Source: Actinomycetota bacterium | Lineage (GTDB): Bacteria > Actinomycetota > Humimicrobiia > Humimicrobiales > Humimicrobiaceae | DNA length: 6,396 nt | Reading direction: 5' to 3' | Assembly: GCA_003155275.1 (NCBI GenBank) | Contig: PMCC01000048.1 | Span: forward strand, 32,520 to 38,915 | Part shown: positions 5,116 to 6,396 of the stretch, one piece after another | How the letters are laid out: each line of letters starts with the position of its first letter | How positions within the stretch are numbered: position 1 is the first letter of the stretch | Program-made: the position numbers and the translations under genes | The notes under the pieces: generated by a model | Database searches by the model: none | What the model was told of the DNA's origin: nothing | What the model saw: only the letters and a program-made list of their open reading frames with translations

Positions 5116-5829
5116 ATGGAAAATGGTGTGTTACGCCAGAGGCTTAAAAACTGGTTGATAGGTTTGGGAATCGATCCTGTCGACCTTAAGATCTATGTTG
5201 AGAGCCTTACGCACAGGTCCTTTGCAAAGGAGATAAATGTTCAGTCGAGAGGCAATGAACAGCTCGAATTTCTTGGCGACAGTGTTGTGTCATTTATTAT
5301 CACAAGTTATCTTTATAAAAATTACAGTTTTTTAAATGAAGGGAAACTAACCAAGATAAGGGCAAGCCTGATTTCAAGCAGGACTTTAGGGCAGCTTTCC
5401 AAGGAAATACGGTTGGAAAAACAAATCCTTTTAGGTGAAAATGAAGAATCTTCTGACGGCAGGAACAAGGTATCCATATTCTCAGATGCTTTCGAAGCCT
5501 TTATCGGCGCACTGTATATAGATAAGGGGATCAACTTTACCAATCAATGGTTTCTTGACCGGTTTGAGGATCTTATCGTAGAGAGGGTGAGCAATCCCAG
5601 GATTTCTGATTACAAGACATATCTGCAGGAGAACGTTCAGGCAGATTATTCAAAGCTTGTAAAATACAGATTGGAAAATTCAGAAGGTCCTAGCCACGAT
5701 AAGATTTTTTACTCTACTGCAGTGATTGATGATAAAATAATCGGTAACGGTTCTGGAAAAAGCAAGCAACAGTCAGAGCAGGAAGCCGCAAAAGAAGCTT
5801 TAAAAAATTTATATAATTTACATATCTAA
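5116..5829 (+). CDS. rnc: Ribonuclease III
   Basis: RNase III cuts double-stranded RNA, including rRNA precursors, and acts as a dimer in the cytoplasm. The 237-residue protein has the normal two-domain layout. The catalytic domain (about 1-155) carries the signature NEQLEFLGDSV (47-57) with metal-binding E51 and D55. SDAFEAFIGALYID (123-136) supplies D124 and E127. The double-stranded RNA-binding domain (about 164-235) has DYKTYLQENVQ and the GSGKSKQQSEQEAAKEAL end (212-229), with the usual lysines. All catalytic acids are present, so it should be active. ATG 5116 gives the expected length, but the ribosome site is poor (GGTG at 5101-5104). In E. coli RNase III cleaves its own leader to limit expression; whether the structured island upstream here does the same is inference. 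rnc before smc is common in Gram-positive genomes. Confidence 0.97.
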   Translation: MENGVLRQRLKNWLIGLGIDPVDLKIYVESLTHRSFAKEINVQSRGNEQLEFLGDSVVSFIITSYLYKNYSFLNEGKLTKIRASLISSRTLGQLSKEIRLEKQILLGENEESSDGRNKVSIFSDAFEAFIGALYIDKGINFTNQWFLDRFEDLIVERVSNPRISDYKTYLQENVQADYSKLVKYRLENSEGPSHDKIFYSTAVIDDKIIGNGSGKSKQQSEQEAAKEALKNLYNLHI

Positions 5830-5858
5830 AAAAAGTTTTTTAAGTCATGTATACAAAC

Positions 5859-5891
5859 TGTCTGTTATAACCATTCAGCCATAGACAGACA
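5859..5891 (+). repeat. Inverted repeat in the rnc-smc gap
   Basis: TGTCTGT (5859-5865) and ACAGACA (5885-5891) are perfect complements. Past one bulged G (5884), TAT (5866-5868) pairs with ATA (5881-5883), for ten pairs around a 12-base loop. CCATTCAG (5871-5878) and CCATACAG (5899-5906) repeat the pattern CCATnCAG around it. The 3' arm is followed by TTTAT only, so it is at best a weak rnc terminator. Confidence 0.5.
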
Positions 5892-6031
5892 TTTATAGCC
5901 ATACAGCAATAATTATTTAAACGCAGGTTACTTGTCTTAAATTAAATTAAAACAGCACTTCACTAAATTAAAAAAATCTTTCATACTTACAATTCTTAAA
6001 TTAATTAATTATTCGACAGGGTTTATCAAGC

Positions 6032-6396
6032 TTGTATCTAAAAAATATAACACTTAAAGGATTTAAATCATTTGCAAAAAAAAGCCAGCTGGTATTTGAG
6101 AGTGGCATCTGCGTAGTCGTCGGGCCAAACGGGAGCGGAAAAAGCAATATTGCAGATGCGATTTCGTGGGTAATGGGAGAGCAAAGCGCCAAGTCACTCC
6201 GTGGAAGCTCCATGGAAGATGTAATATTCAGAAGTAAAAAAGAAGAACTTGCTATTGCTGAAGTGTCCCTGCTTTTTGACAATACAGACAGATTCCTGCC
6301 GCTTGAATTTAACGAAGTAAAATTTACCCGAAGGGTCTTCCAGAAAGGCGGAAGTGATTATTTTATTAACTCTTCGCCATGCAGGCTTATTGATAT
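6032..6396 (+). CDS. smc: Chromosome segregation protein SMC, N-terminal part, cut by window edge
   Basis: SMC is the ATPase core of bacterial condensin and folds and segregates chromosomes with ScpA and ScpB. The visible 121 codons encode the start of the ATPase head. [15 protein letters not shown] (1-15) is the canonical SMC N-terminus. GPNGSGKSN (31-39) is the Walker A motif, and [20 protein letters not shown] (39-58) is the conserved region after it. TTG 6032 is the start: the frame has no other standard start codon before KGFKSFA, a stop lies at 6002-6004, and an ACAGGG ribosome-like site is at 6016-6021. The coiled coil, hinge and C-terminal head (about 1,100 more residues in the family) lie to the right of the window. 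The gene follows rnc after a 202-bp very AT-rich gap with no clear promoter, although TACAAT at 5988-5993 is a possible -10. Confidence 0.95.
   Translation, partial: MYLKNITLKGFKSFAKKSQLVFESGICVVVGPNGSGKSNIADAISWVMGEQSAKSLRGSSMEDVIFRSKKEELAIAEVSLLFDNTDRFLPLEFNEVKFTRRVFQKGGSDYFINSSPCRLID

Noticed and set aside
1..6396. Mobile element, phage genes, CRISPR array or defence system
   Set aside because: All sizeable frames are conserved housekeeping genes on one strand, with no transposase, integrase, regular spacer-repeat pattern or terminal inverted repeats.

Overview
The window is an AT-rich bacterial chromosomal housekeeping segment with every gene on the + strand. In order it holds the 3' part of rsmD, coaD, a coiled-coil DivIVA/ATP-synthase-b-like gene, rpmF, a BioD-like/DRTGG 'phosphotransacetylase family' gene, plsX, acpP, rnc and the 5' end of smc. 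This order is typical of Gram-positive-type lineages (Bacillota, Actinomycetota and deep-branching relatives). The low GC, heavy use of AGG/AGA and ATA codons, and GTG/TTG starts (rpmF, acpP, smc) fit a clostridial-type organism or an AT-rich deep actinobacterial or candidate lineage. The sequence alone does not let me name the species. I see no mobile element, CRISPR array, tRNA or rRNA.

Layout: positions 1-507 are the RsmD C-terminal part, open at the left edge. A candidate terminator and a -10 box precede coaD (667-1149). The coiled-coil gene (1163-1624) follows 13 bp later and is probably co-transcribed. A promoter-bearing gap leads to rpmF (1771-2130), whose L32 protein carries an unusual Lys/Ala-rich tail that doubles its length. 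The next gap (2131-2461) holds a terminator-like hairpin, a tandem 19-bp direct repeat and an extended -10 promoter. It is followed by the BioD/DRTGG gene (2462-3526). After a 130-bp gap with hairpins come plsX (3657-4700) and acpP (4713-4949), tightly coupled. A 166-bp leader containing a GC-rich island that can fold compactly precedes rnc (5116-5829). A 202-bp very AT-rich gap with an inverted repeat precedes smc, which begins at a TTG (6032) and runs off the right edge.

Functional themes: coenzyme A and acyl-carrier metabolism (CoaD makes the CoA precursor that supplies the phosphopantetheine arm of AcpP; PlsX makes acyl-phosphate from acyl-ACP), ribosome and RNA work (RsmD, L32, RNase III) and chromosome organisation (Smc). 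The best leads are the extended L32 tail, the possible structured leader of rnc, the tandem repeat upstream of the DRTGG gene, and the absence of the DUF177/YceD gene that usually sits next to rpmF. None of this amounts to a clearly new defence or mobile system; it is mostly a conserved region with several odd details.
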